The translations under genes and the position numbers were made by a program. From positions 2,728,001-2,792,000 of the forward strand of contig NZ_CP037952.1 in the NCBI RefSeq assembly GCF_004358345.1: a DNA stretch of 64,000 bases. Direction: 5' to 3'. This DNA is from Parashewanella spongiae. Its GTDB lineage: Bacteria; Pseudomonadota; Gammaproteobacteria; Enterobacterales; Shewanellaceae. Each line of letters begins with the position of its first letter. Within the stretch, counting starts at the first letter, position 1. Of the stretch, positions 57,807 through 64,000 are shown in pieces. The notes below the pieces were generated by a model. It ran no database searches. It was given only the letters and a program-made list of their open reading frames with translations, and was not told the DNA's origin.

Positions 57807-58034
57807 TTAATCTTCACTGTAGTTGATTGATGGCAGCAGGTCTACAGGCTGACACTTCAACGCTTTTGCTATTTCATAAAGTTTGTCAAGGCTGATGTTT
57901 ACTTCCCCTCTGTCAATACGACCAATATAACTTCTATCAATGTCTGTAAGTTTAGATAATTTATCCTGAGAAATGTTTTGTTGTTTTCTCAAAGCTCTTA
58001 CGTTTTCAGCAAATACTTGTTTTGGTTCACTCAC
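57807..58034 (-). CDS. Xre-family helix-turn-helix regulator (controller-like)
   Basis: A 75-aa single-domain regulator: FAENVRALRKQQNISQDKLS, LTDIDRSYIGRIDRGEVNIS, then LDKLYEIAKALKCQPVDLLP. Size and fold resemble the C (controller) proteins of restriction-modification systems, which activate and then limit the restriction gene. It is divergent from the unknown gene at 58159, with paired palindromes between them. It lies upstream of the ParS-like gene and hsdM in the same direction. Control of the type I locus is an inference. Confidence 0.85.
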   Translation of the reverse strand: MSEPKQVFAENVRALRKQQNISQDKLSKLTDIDRSYIGRIDRGEVNISLDKLYEIAKALKCQPVDLLPSINYSED

Positions 58035-58086
58035 TGGATACCCCTTTAATCCAAATGAGCAACTATTCCATATTGCGAATTTTTAT

Positions 58087-58123
58087 ATAACGGATTATAA
58101 TCCCACGGACTATAATCCGTTAT
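58087..58123. promoter_or_regulatory. Paired operator palindromes upstream of xre
   Basis: Two near-identical palindromes, GGATTATAATCC (58092-58103) and GGACTATAATCC (58107-58118), lie 15 bp apart centre to centre. Together they also form a larger dyad with 13-bp arms ATAACGGATTATA and TATAATCCGTTAT. This is the layout of tandem repressor/controller operators between divergent genes. Confidence 0.75.
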
Positions 58124-58158
58124 CGGTTTTTATATACTTTATTCATAAGGAATTGAAT

Positions 58159-58680
58159 ATGATAATAAGTAACCTTATATTACAGGTTCTCTCAAAACCA
58201 ACGTTTGATCACTTCTCTGTAATTGAGTTACACGAACACCTGTCGAACTCAATTGATGACGATATTGATTCTGATGAGGTAACTAAATTAGTCGAGAGAG
58301 AAGTCGAAAAACTTGTCCATTTAGATTGGATAAAACAAACTTTACAAGAAGCTACTGAATTTCATATATACCATAAAACCAGTAAGTTTGATGCTGATAT
58401 CCTGCTGTCAGCACAGACTTCAGTTGGTTTGAGATGTCGTAATTCTACTTCGACTAAAAAAGATTTTTGCGGAAGCCTTACTGATAGATTAAAAATGTAC
58501 ACAGATGAGCTATTACTTGGTGTTGGTCAAATAGAAGAGTACGAGCGTATTGAAGCACAGCATCCTGAACTGCATGATAGACTAAAGCCTAAATACAAAA
58601 AAATAATAGACAGCAACAATAAGTTACTGGGGAATATTGTAGCTGTTGAGTACCTTCTTGAATGTGAACAAACTAACTAA
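58159..58680 (+). CDS. Unknown 173-aa protein divergent from xre
   Basis: It starts at ATG 58159 with AAGGAATTG ahead. The N-terminal half looks like a winged-helix-type segment (FDHFSVIELHEHLSNSIDDD, VEREVEKLVHLDWIKQTL); the C-terminal half is helical (LKPKYKKIIDSNNKLLGNIV). I recognise no family. It is controlled from the same operator region as the Xre regulator. Confidence 0.7.
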   Translation: MIISNLILQVLSKPTFDHFSVIELHEHLSNSIDDDIDSDEVTKLVEREVEKLVHLDWIKQTLQEATEFHIYHKTSKFDADILLSAQTSVGLRCRNSTSTKKDFCGSLTDRLKMYTDELLLGVGQIEEYERIEAQHPELHDRLKPKYKKIIDSNNKLLGNIVAVEYLLECEQTN

Positions 58681-58699
58681 CTTTTTGTGAGTCGTATTT

Positions 58700-59119
58700 A
58701 TGCGCCAAATACCTAAATCTGAAATTGAAACATTGACAGAAGCATTTGCTAAAGATGGATCACACTTTGATGCTGGCTGTGATGAGAGTGATGTCGAAAA
58801 ATACCGAGCTAAATGTCATGAACTCATGCCGTCCAAACATGTTTGTATAGTGAAAAACTGGACGTGGTGGGATATCGAAACTTCAGAACAAGACCAAAAT
58901 CATTTTAACTCTAATAGTCTTTACCCTGCATTAATAAAAGCTGATTGCGTTATCGAAGATGAAGCATGCCGATTTGCTAATGGCGATTGGGTGAGAACAT
59001 CGTATCTCGTAAACTTTTCGGACAATTGTATTTTTGAAACTAATAATACGGTTTATCTGTTGGTAGGCAGTGGTAACAGGAAGACCGTTGAATTAGATGC
59101 TGCAATGTCATTTTTCTAA
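58700..59119 (+). CDS. Unknown 139-aa protein (possibly DUF6957-like)
   Basis: The C-terminal half (ADCVIEDEACRFANGDWVRT, then NTVYLLVGSGNRKTVELDA) resembles a widespread family of small uncharacterised proteins that I associate with DUF6957, but this was not checked. It has no signal peptide or membrane helix. It follows the preceding gene by 19 bp, so it is probably in the same transcript. Confidence 0.65.
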   Translation: MRQIPKSEIETLTEAFAKDGSHFDAGCDESDVEKYRAKCHELMPSKHVCIVKNWTWWDIETSEQDQNHFNSNSLYPALIKADCVIEDEACRFANGDWVRTSYLVNFSDNCIFETNNTVYLLVGSGNRKTVELDAAMSFF

Positions 59120-59180
59120 TATTGTAAAAACATATTTGCGCAGAGGCTGGTTTGATTTGAATTTATATAAAGTCGTTGTA

Positions 59181-59360
59181 ATGTATTTTATGTCTAAGAT
59201 AATCAATCTCTTGATATCTGTACTTCCCGTCTACTTAATGTGGAACTGGGTTGTTCCTGATATCTTCTCGCTACCGAGTATTGGCTTTTTTCAAGCCGCT
59301 GGGTTGATACTTTTGGTTCAGTTTCTAACGCCTACAGGATTGATTAAACTTGGTGAGTAG
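59181..59360 (+). CDS. Small membrane protein
   Basis: From ATG 59181 it has 59 aa with two membrane segments (IINLLISVLPVYLMWNWVVP and FQAAGLILLVQFLTPTGLIK). The pattern MWNWVVPDIFSLPSIGFFQA matches a common but uncharacterised small membrane family of marine bacteria. A longer frame from 59097 overlaps the previous gene and has an unlikely N-terminus. Start choice is uncertain. Confidence 0.6.
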   Translation: MYFMSKIINLLISVLPVYLMWNWVVPDIFSLPSIGFFQAAGLILLVQFLTPTGLIKLGE

Positions 59361-59381
59361 TATTTTCGACAATTTAAAACC

Positions 59382-60110
59382 CTACTCTTCAAAAAAACTG
59401 AAGGAAAACTGATATGTCATTAAAGTCAACGAAGGTATAACTCTTGCTGCCGCTTTAGCTTTCTTATCAAACTTTGATGCTATGAGAATACCCCGGACAT
59501 CATCACGCTCCTCTTCATCCATAACACTTCCAATGTAACTCAATACTTGTGCCACAGCACGTTGACCAGCGACACCTGTTTTCAACTCTATGATAACTGG
59601 AACGTCATCAAGATCTTTAGCTGTAATGTCTATATAACCAGATTCCACAGCCCGTTCCCTTCCACCATCAGTAATAATTAGACCTTCCTCAACTTGAGAT
59701 ATATTTTGTCTAATTGCCGCCTGCATATCTTTTTCTAAACCTATTGTCTGTGTCGATACTGATTCTGGCTCTGTTTTTATTTTTTCATCTTCTGTAAATG
59801 AAACCAATGATTCAGGCTCATCTATTACAAACCTTTTATAGCGTCGCACGGCATCCCTATAAGAAGACAAGTTATTATAAGCATTCCCCGAAAATGGGAT
59901 TTTAGTTTCATTTGGTCTGTTATTTCTTCGATCTTGAGTAGTATATGTTAGTTCTGAGAGAAGGCTATTAAGCTGATCTTTATTGTATAATTCATCTAAA
60001 TCACCATAACAATCTTCGACTCTTCCAGCTCTATGCATTTGAGCCGCTATCGTTCCACCTTGATAATTCTGTGCAACCAGCCAGTTTTTGTACTTTTCAA
60101 TCTGCATTGT
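59382..60110 (-). CDS. NucS-like (DUF91-type) nuclease domain protein
   Basis: From ATG 60110 (GGAGACACA ahead) it has 242 aa. The C-terminal domain (about 150-242) shows the restriction-like nuclease pattern: AVESGYIDITAKDLDDVPVI, then IELKTGVAGQRAVAQVLSYI, giving the D...ExK core found in NucS-type endonucleases. The N-terminal part (MQIEKYKNWLVAQNYQGGTI) is unrelated to NucS. It is likely a DNA-acting defence or repair protein; the partner and substrate are unknown. Confidence 0.75.
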   Translation of the reverse strand, partial: TMQIEKYKNWLVAQNYQGGTIAAQMHRAGRVEDCYGDLDELYNKDQLNSLLSELTYTTQDRRNNRPNETKIPFSGNAYNNLSSYRDAVRRYKRFVIDEPESLVSFTEDEKIKTEPESVSTQTIGLEKDMQAAIRQNISQVEEGLIITDGGRERAVESGYIDITAKDLDDVPVIIELKTGVAGQRAVAQVLSYIGSVMDEEERDDVRGILIASKFDKKAKAAARVIPSLTLMTYQFSFSFFEE

Positions 60111-60252
60111 GTCTCCATATGTATTTTTAAGACTGGATTGCATTAGTATTTATGATAAACACTAAAACCATCTTTTCAATAAGGTAGTGATTTAATTATT
60201 GAATTTATCAAAATTATAAGCAAGAGAAGTTACCAACATATACAGAAATACA

Positions 60253-60741
60253 TTAAATAAGTCCTTTTAATATTCTTTCGTCAAATTGAAAATCGATGCG
60301 CTTTGCATTTCCCAAATGCCTTTGTACTTCCTTGTGATCAATTTTTAACAAAAAATTCTGATCTCGTGGTGAAATTGTGGATTTAACTTCGAGTGCAATC
60401 ACCCCATTATCCGTTTCAGTTAAAAACTGATCGCCAATTTGTTGAGTCGCTGCATTCACAGTGAGACTACGCCAATCATCGGGGTAATCTTCATCTGCAA
60501 GCGTCATGATTAAATTTGTGGGAATGTGTACCTCGTATAATTCGTACTGATTCCTTATACTTAAACAACCCTCTGTGTGAGCCAACACATCAAGAATGGC
60601 TAATGACTCTGAAGATGAAAGATAAAGGGCTGGAATACATTGTGAGTTCCAGCGTCCTCCAAATTTTTCAGCTCCAATTACGCTGAATGGAGTTTTGCTA
60701 AATTGTTTGTTCGTAAGTCTATAAAGTTTAGTAAGGGGCAT
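60253..60741 (-). CDS. RES-domain toxin
   Basis: A 162-aa RES toxin. Motifs: KLYRLTNKQFSKTPFSVIGA, then the hallmark GGRWNSQCIPALYLSSSESL (R, Y and E/S residues), and the C-terminal NFLLKIDHKEVQRHLGNAKR. RES toxins degrade or modify NAD. The gene overlaps the upstream antitoxin by one base (TAATG). A typical two-gene module. Confidence 0.92.
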   Translation of the reverse strand: MPLTKLYRLTNKQFSKTPFSVIGAEKFGGRWNSQCIPALYLSSSESLAILDVLAHTEGCLSIRNQYELYEVHIPTNLIMTLADEDYPDDWRSLTVNAATQQIGDQFLTETDNGVIALEVKSTISPRDQNFLLKIDHKEVQRHLGNAKRIDFQFDERILKGLI

Positions 60742-61208
60742 TATGTAACCACTCCGTGTTGTAGCCTTCCAATTAAATCTTTAACAGATTGAAAGTCTAT
60801 GCTTGTGTTGATCATATCGATCGGTTTTTTGTAATCTAAGCCTCTTATTTCGCTTCTGATCCACTGCATAGCTTTCTCTTCGGTGGCGAATAGCTCAATA
60901 GATAGCTCTACAATTTTTGCAAAGCGATAAATCACATCGCTCTCTTGTGTGCTAAATCTTTCTTTATTCTTTAATCTCCTCTTTAGTGTGCTCATAGGGA
61001 TATGAGTAATGGATTGAAATTCCAACTGTGACATTTTTGTTTTTTTCAACAAATTCTCACAGACATAAAATTGATAACCTTTTGTGATGGCGGCTGATTG
61101 CGTCTTTGTTTGTTCATCAAGTACGCCCATCGCTTGCCAATAATCGAGTTCTTTGAAAACGGGAGGTCTTGGTTTAAAACTTCTTGTTTGCTTAATAGGT
61201 TTTTCCAT
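60741..61208 (-). CDS. Xre/ParS-type antitoxin of the RES toxin
   Basis: From ATG 61208 (GAGGATTTATCAA ahead; a second ATG lies 15 bp upstream) it has 155 aa. The N-terminal helix-turn-helix (KMSQLEFQSITHIPMSTLKR) binds its own promoter; the C-terminal ParS/MbcA part (VIYRFAKIVELSIELFATEE, KPIDMINTSIDFQSVKDLIG) binds and blocks the RES toxin. It directly precedes the toxin and overlaps it by one base, as in other RES-Xre pairs. Confidence 0.9.
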   Translation of the reverse strand: MEKPIKQTRSFKPRPPVFKELDYWQAMGVLDEQTKTQSAAITKGYQFYVCENLLKKTKMSQLEFQSITHIPMSTLKRRLKNKERFSTQESDVIYRFAKIVELSIELFATEEKAMQWIRSEIRGLDYKKPIDMINTSIDFQSVKDLIGRLQHGVVT

Positions 61209-61325
61209 TTGATAAATCCTCATTAGTTTTATCTTTTCATTGGTTTTTTAACCCAATAATTTTGTATTAACATTCCTTTTTTTGATACTAAATCTTGACT
61301 CTGATTTGTTTCGACCATTTAGTAT

Positions 61326-61338
61326 ACCTATTGTAGGT
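61326..61338. promoter_or_regulatory. Possible operator of the RES-Xre pair
   Basis: ACCTATTGTAGGT is a palindrome with 5-bp arms about 120 bp upstream of the antitoxin start. Autoregulation is usual for this family; the site is only a candidate. Confidence 0.3.
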
Positions 61339-61468
61339 CATTTGGTTTGCAGTTCAAATTATACTCAATCCGTGAATGAAATTAAGTAGATTCGGGTGAG
61401 GAGAAATAAACACAGAAAACCACAATTGCGGGTAAAAAAAGAGAAATAATTATTTTTTGGGGGTGGTT

Positions 61469-61708
61469 TTAAAGGTGATATATTGTTTTTTTATCTTGTA
61501 ATGAGCGAATAAAAATAGGATCGGATTTTACAGCATCAAAGAAGCCGTTTAATTCTGAGGTTGTATCGAGGTGCTTAATTGAACCTTTGATTGCGTCCTC
61601 GTAAGCAACTTGGATGCGCATGACCTTTGTTTTATCGTATTTGGTCTTACGCCCTCCCCTCGCTATTGTCCCGCCATGCTTTCTCTTTTTGGCGTTGTCA
61701 TTAAACAT
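61469..61708 (-). CDS. Small basic protein of unknown function
   Basis: A 79-aa protein with a basic, glycine-rich N-terminal half (KKRKHGGTIARGGRKTKYDK) that could bind nucleic acid, followed by a helical part. No family recognised. The start ATG 61708 lacks a strong ribosome site, so the gene is uncertain. Confidence 0.4.
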   Translation of the reverse strand: MFNDNAKKRKHGGTIARGGRKTKYDKTKVMRIQVAYEDAIKGSIKHLDTTSELNGFFDAVKSDPIFIRSLQDKKTIYHL

Positions 61709-62116
61709 GTAGATTGTTGCAGAGAGTTGTGTATTGCTCTTTTGAGTCGATAGATGTGGCGGCTCAATATCATAAGCACTTCGACTCGATTACATCAGAA
61801 ATTCTGAGACCACATTAAGTTAGAATAAGCGTTAATGTGGTAAAAATTGCTGATAGAGGCTATTTCTACTAACTTACATTTGTAAAAAATGCCATTAACT
61901 TAGGATGTTACTAACAAGATTCTGCCCCACCCCTTGTTAGTGCTTTTAGTCTAAATTACATATTGTATATGCTCATATGCATCAGATTTTTATACAACTT
62001 TATATTCTATTTTCAAGTGTAATTGGTGTTAAATTTATTGGAAATAATAAATTCAAAAGGTAAAAATATAAAGTTAGAAAGATTGAAGGCATAGAGATTT
62101 CTACGCCTTATAGCAA
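61709..62116. other. Intergenic region with two hairpins, possible island edge
   Basis: No gene. CCACATTAA and TTAATGTGG (61811-61840) are perfect 9-bp arms. ACTAACAAG (61910-61918) and CTTGTTAGT (61933-61941), followed by GCTTTTAG, form a terminator-like stem. Beyond this the genes look like backbone, so the island may end here. No att repeat was found. Confidence 0.5.
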
Positions 62117-62368
62117 TTATTCAGGCTTATTGGCAATCTTGTTTAGATTTTCGTGAATTTTAAACAAAACAATCAACAATTCACACCAAATTCTTGTGCC
62201 AATAACGCCACCGATTAGAACACCAAGACCATATAACAAGCCACCTCCATATTGAGTGAACATAATCGATATGCTAGATATCACTGTCCCGAAAAGCATC
62301 AACCAGTATACAAAGGTAATAATTTTTGGTGTCAGCATTGAATCAAAAAAGAATATATCTCTCATCAC
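62117..62368 (-). CDS. DUF4282 membrane protein
   Basis: An 83-aa protein with two membrane helices (IITFVYWLMLFGTVISSISI and YGLGVLIGGVIGTRIWCELL) and the family ending RIWCELLIVLFKIHENLNKI. DUF4282 proteins are small inner-membrane proteins of unknown function. The start MMRDIFFFDSMLTPKIITFV is typical. The gene stands alone, 54 bp after the LPP20-like gene. Confidence 0.85.
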   Translation of the reverse strand: MMRDIFFFDSMLTPKIITFVYWLMLFGTVISSISIMFTQYGGGLLYGLGVLIGGVIGTRIWCELLIVLFKIHENLNKIANKPE

Positions 62369-62422
62369 GTTTCCTTGTAGTTATAGATGTAATCTCAGTT
62401 ACTTCATTGAAATACTCAGCAA

Positions 62423-62992
62423 TCAGTGCTGAGTATTATTCAATTCTTTTTCCAGCTCCTTCATCGCTTTCTGAGCTTTAAATTCTTCATATAACGCTTC
62501 TTTTGAAGTTGGATCGAGCTTTTTTCCTGAATTTTCAACTAGTTCATTAAATGCCTTTTCCGGGTCTGGCATTGAGACTAAAACACAAAGCTGTTTTGCA
62601 TTATCCAATTTTGCAAATGCTACTTTTTCTGGTTTTGAACCGACCAAATTCTGTTCAGCAACTTGTTTACTTACTTGTTCGAAGGTTCCGCCAACATTAG
62701 TGGCTTGTTCACTTTGGACTTTACGCTGATATAGCTTATCCAGCACAGCGGCCTTAACCTTTATCTGCTGTGTTAAATCTGCCCTTGCAGCAGCTACAGC
62801 CTGAGCTTTATCAATCGACAGGCTTCCAGACCAAGGCACGCAAGAACTAGAAGCCAAAGCATTCTCTAATGTTGGTTGTAATACCCAAATAGGAACACTG
62901 TCATCGTTATGAAGTGGAGTCGATTGGGTTGTAGGGGTTGAGTTACAAGCCGCAAGTACTAGAGTTGTGGATAGCATAATAAATTTTTTCAC
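62423..62992 (-). CDS. LPP20-family lipoprotein
   Basis: A 189-aa lipoprotein: signal and lipobox MKKFIMLSTTLVLAACNSTP, then an LPP20-like domain (WSGSLSIDKAQAVAAARADL, TQQIKVKAAV). The C-terminus is a charged helix. It follows the transglycosylase gene by 3 bp in the same direction, so the two form an operon and probably act together at the envelope. Confidence 0.8.
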   Translation of the reverse strand: MKKFIMLSTTLVLAACNSTPTTQSTPLHNDDSVPIWVLQPTLENALASSSCVPWSGSLSIDKAQAVAAARADLTQQIKVKAAVLDKLYQRKVQSEQATNVGGTFEQVSKQVAEQNLVGSKPEKVAFAKLDNAKQLCVLVSMPDPEKAFNELVENSGKKLDPTSKEALYEEFKAQKAMKELEKELNNTQH

Positions 62993-62995
62993 GAA

Positions 62996-64000
62996 TTAAA
63001 TTCCTTTTATTTGTTGCTCGTAATCATCACTGCGCTTGAGTACTTTTCTCAAATAGTTTCGAGTTTCTTCAGCCGGAAGGTTGCGCAATAACTTTTGATG
63101 CAGTTGTTGAGGTGACATTAAGTTGGCGGCGATTGCAGCTCTGTTAAGTGAATTCGTTCCCGTTAATGTTTTGGCTACATTTCCAATACCAGTGTTATAT
63201 GCAGCAATACATAAGTATTTTCTTGAGGTTGCATTACGTACCGCTTTAAAATATCGCTGGTCAAGAATATGCAGATAAGCGCTGCCAGCTTCAATATTAT
63301 TTGAAGACTGATATAGATACTCAGGTGAGTAAAGCATCGGCTTACCATGCATTAACGCACTGACATCTTTTCCTGCTGTCGTTGGCACAATCTGCATTAG
63401 TCCAAATGCAGGAATAGGTGATCGAGCCATAGGGTTAAAGCTAGATTCAGTATGAATAATTGCGAGCAACAATGAAGGCGAAACATGCCAACGTCTCGCT
63501 TGTTTACTGACTTCCTTTAAAAACGGTTTTGCTTTCTGTGGTAGGCTTTGCTTTGGTAGAGCAAAAGTAACAGAAGTTGCTTGTGCGCCATAGGTTACTA
63601 CAGGTGCTTTCTCTGCAATTGCTTGTTGTACAAGAACTGGTGATAATAATTTAACTCCCTCATTTTCCAATGCAAAGGTCTGTTTAACGACCTTATTGCT
63701 CGTTTCTATTCTTTTCTTAACTAGAGTTTGCTCTGCACTTTGATAGACAGGATCATTTGAAAGTGCTTGTTGAGTGCTTTGATTTGCTATCTTTTTTAAG
63801 ACATTTTTAGCCTCAATAGTTGGGGATAAATTGCTATTTATTTTTTTAAACTCGATTTTAACTTTACCCGTATCATAATCAATACTGGTTCTGGTATTTA
63901 AATCATCGCTATAGCTCACCCACACTTTTTTACTTGGGAGAAGTGCTTTGTCCCACTTTTGACCTATTTGCTTTTTATATTGAGTTTCTGCTTGCTGCCA
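62996..64000 (-). CDS. mltC: MltC-like lytic transglycosylase (5' end outside window)
   Basis: The frame stays open to the window edge (WQQAETQYKKQIGQKWDKAL and on), so the gene is partial; 334 codons are seen. It begins inside an MltC N-terminal domain (DUF3393-like: VSYSDDLNTRTSIDYDTGKV). The SLT domain follows: SLLLAIIHTESSFNPMARSP with the catalytic glutamate, FGLMQIVPTTAGKDV and CIAAYNTGIGNVAKT. It cleaves peptidoglycan glycan strands. The internal GTG at 63925 is not the start. Confidence 0.88.
   Translation of the reverse strand, partial: WQQAETQYKKQIGQKWDKALLPSKKVWVSYSDDLNTRTSIDYDTGKVKIEFKKINSNLSPTIEAKNVLKKIANQSTQQALSNDPVYQSAEQTLVKKRIETSNKVVKQTFALENEGVKLLSPVLVQQAIAEKAPVVTYGAQATSVTFALPKQSLPQKAKPFLKEVSKQARRWHVSPSLLLAIIHTESSFNPMARSPIPAFGLMQIVPTTAGKDVSALMHGKPMLYSPEYLYQSSNNIEAGSAYLHILDQRYFKAVRNATSRKYLCIAAYNTGIGNVAKTLTGTNSLNRAAIAANLMSPQQLHQKLLRNLPAEETRNYLRKVLKRSDDYEQQIKGI

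Noticed and set aside
41130-61900. Precise ends for the recombinase-trio island
   Set aside because: Only loose similarity (ACTAATTT..ACAC) between 41160-41185 and the complement near 49785; not strong enough to call terminal or attachment repeats.
63925-63925. GTG as start of the MltC-like gene
   Set aside because: The frame continues upstream to the window edge with family-like sequence, so the true start lies outside.
1-64000. tRNA or rRNA genes
   Set aside because: No cloverleaf or rRNA-like segment was noticed in the intergenic regions; a dedicated scan was not possible.

Overview
The window is AT-rich chromosomal DNA from a marine gammaproteobacterium, most likely of the order Alteromonadales (relatives of Pseudoalteromonas, Colwellia or Shewanella). 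The evidence is the gene order minD-minC / ycgL / mltB-like / ycgN / dsbB / nhaB / fadR / ycgB, the cluster ttcA ... uspE-fnr-SafE-ccoS-ccoI-ccoH-ccoP-ccoQ-ccoO-ccoN, and Alteromonadales-type small proteins such as DUF2987. No species can be named from the sequence alone.

Region 1 (1-19242) is backbone: division-site selection (MinC, MinD), cell-wall enzymes (MltB-like, Bax-like), disulfide formation (DsbB), sodium/proton exchange (NhaB), fatty-acid control (FadR), the stress-linked set yeaG-yeaH-ycgB, a PAS-containing chemoreceptor with a sigma-28-type promoter, a lipoprotein S41 protease and the tRNA thiolation enzyme TtcA. Two non-autonomous MITE-like elements and several REP-like palindromes lie between these genes.

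Region 2 (19243-29781) is a mobile-DNA block between ttcA and uspE. It holds decayed IS66 and IS4-type remnants and an intact-looking Tn3-family transposon (21578-29445) with 36-bp perfect terminal repeats and a 5-bp target duplication. The transposon carries tnpA, tnpR, a VapD/VapX-type toxin-antitoxin pair and two unknown cargo genes. One cargo gene is split by a 1480-bp IS4-family insertion with exact ends and a 10-bp duplication.

Region 3 (29782-39552) is the high-affinity cbb3 oxidase: structural genes ccoNOQP, then assembly genes ccoH, ccoI and ccoS, a SafE-type membrane protein, the FNR/EtrA regulator and UspE. An FNR-like box lies in the divergent promoter region upstream of ccoN.

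Region 4 (39553-about 62100) is the most unusual part. A tyrosine recombinase gene is bracketed by two inverted 28-bp sites with the 11-6-11 layout of XerCD sites. A third site, 25/28 identical to the E. coli chromosomal dif as I recall it, lies 16 bp after the gene, which suggests this is the replication terminus. Next comes a six-gene, translationally coupled operon: three different tyrosine recombinases, two small (partly coiled-coil) proteins and a RecD-like helicase. After it lie a type I restriction-modification locus (ygjP-like, hsdR, an unknown 117-aa gene, hsdS, hsdM with an in-frame REP palindrome), an orphan ParS/MbcA-like protein, an Xre regulator with paired operators, several unknown small genes, a NucS-like nuclease and a RES/Xre toxin-antitoxin pair. 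This looks like a defence island built beside dif.

Region 5 (62117-64000) holds a DUF4282 membrane protein, an LPP20-like lipoprotein and the 3' part of an MltC-like transglycosylase, probably backbone.
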